NCBI GenBank assembly: GCA_020638675.1
Contig: JACKID010000001.1
Coordinates: 1-64,000 of the forward strand
Direction: 5' to 3'
Length of the DNA stretch: 64,000 bases
From: Planctomycetota bacterium
GTDB lineage: Bacteria; Planctomycetota; UBA8742; UBA2392
Positions 63,579 to 64,000 of the stretch are shown piece after piece (positions within the stretch are counted from its first letter, which is position 1; each line of letters begins with the position of its first letter). The translations under genes were made by a program, and so were the position numbers. Below the pieces are notes generated by a model that saw only the letters and a program-made list of their open reading frames with translations, did not search any database and was not told where the DNA came from.

Positions 63579-64000
63579 CTACCGCACGACGGTGCATGCG
63601 GGCATCGCTTGTGCCAGCGCCCGGACTTCGTCCGCGCTGACGGACAGGCAACCCTTGAGGGAGACCAGTTTCAGAGTCTTCAAACCTTCCAGGGACAGGA
63701 CGGAGCCTTGCGGCAGCAGCGAGCCGTCCAGCGACAGCAGCTCCAAGCCGGGACATGACGGCAGTTCATCGACCGCCTCCTGCGTCAGATTCAGCTTGCC
63801 GAGGGTCAGCGCCTTCAAGTTGGAAAACTTCTTGAGCCCGATCGGCCCCAGCTTCGCCAGAGCGCAATCGCGCAGATGCAGCTCCTCAAGGAAATCAAAG
63901 CGCGACAGCTCAGCCAACTCCGCGCTTGCGCTACGGGAGCGCTGCAGGACCGGCTCCGCCAGCGTGAGCCGCTTCAGGGTCCTGAGCGCCGACAGCGCCT
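63579..64000 (-). CDS. Leucine-rich-repeat protein, 5' end beyond window
   Basis: The minus-strand frame stays open to the right edge. Visible residues carry LRRs of about 24 residues: LRTLKRLTLAEPVL, FDFLEELHLRDCALAKLG, LKALTLGKLNLTQEAVDELPSC, LELLSLDGSLLPQG, and LKTLKLVSLKGCLSVSADEVRAL. The C-terminus ends PACTVVR. This ribonuclease-inhibitor-like or planctomycete-type LRR usually mediates protein contacts. Domains farther N-terminal are unseen. Confidence 0.82.
   Translation of the reverse strand, partial: ALSALRTLKRLTLAEPVLQRSRSASAELAELSRFDFLEELHLRDCALAKLGPIGLKKFSNLKALTLGKLNLTQEAVDELPSCPGLELLSLDGSLLPQGSVLSLEGLKTLKLVSLKGCLSVSADEVRALAQAMPACTVVR

Overview
The window is GC-rich bacterial chromosome, most likely from a member of the Planctomycetota or a close PVC relative. 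The case rests on several features together: a giant RHS/YD-repeat surface protein, a receiver-Ser/Thr kinase fusion, a HYExAFE-type hypothetical protein, an alternative complex III (ACIII) operon, secreted HEAT and terpenoid-cyclase-fold proteins, Lys/Ala-rich and Pro-rich tails, and many short intergenic inverted repeats. This placement is an inference, because no rRNA or marker alignment could be run.

Layout. Positions 1-9364 (minus) are one uninterrupted reading frame of more than 3,000 codons. It encodes an RHS/YD-repeat protein that runs off the left edge and appears decapitated inside a beta-helix at its 5' end. Next come a zinc-ribbon membrane protein, about 0.8 kb without convincing genes, and tRNA-Arg(ACG). 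Positions 10.8-24.7 kb are mostly chromosomal genes: REC-kinase, HYExAFE protein, purQ, small membrane proteins, methyltransferase, SulP transporter, two large exported proteins, DUF302, an M55 peptidase and two YbjQ-domain proteins.

Positions 24.7-26.7 kb hold the most striking locus. An ECF41 sigma factor gene overlaps by 4 bp a carboxymuconolactone decarboxylase/AhpD-like gene whose CxxC motif is interrupted by an in-frame TGA exactly at the second cysteine (C-P-F-TGA). A small hairpin follows the TGA at a distance compatible with a bacterial SECIS. The operon is preceded by a sequence matching, as I recall it, the ECF41 promoter (TGTCACA-N16-CGTC). I read it as a candidate autoregulated selenoprotein-sigma operon, with a nonsense mutation or base error as the main alternatives.

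Positions 26.8-36.5 kb carry cca, an amino-acid permease, a small lipoprotein, a DUF4149 protein, two 45-residue membrane microproteins, an orphan nuoM, a GyrI-like protein with a histone-H1-like tail, a DinB protein, xthA and an outer-membrane barrel. Positions 36.5-46.3 kb (minus) are the respiratory ACIII operon: a diheme cytochrome c, a NarI-like cytochrome b, then actA, actB, actC, actD, actE and actF. It probably oxidises quinol and passes electrons to cytochrome c; no terminal oxidase lies in view.

Positions 46.7-57 kb hold lepA, a secreted HEAT-like protein, folK-panC-ruvB (folate, pantothenate, Holliday junction), argC, a sigma-54 response regulator and a Y1 (IS200-like) transposase nested in symmetrical REP-like palindromes. 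Positions 57.2-64 kb hold a U32 peptidase-family protein, a fructose-6-phosphate-aldolase-like transaldolase, three tandem Pro-rich DUF4190-like membrane paralogues, and the 3' part of a leucine-rich-repeat gene that runs off the right edge.
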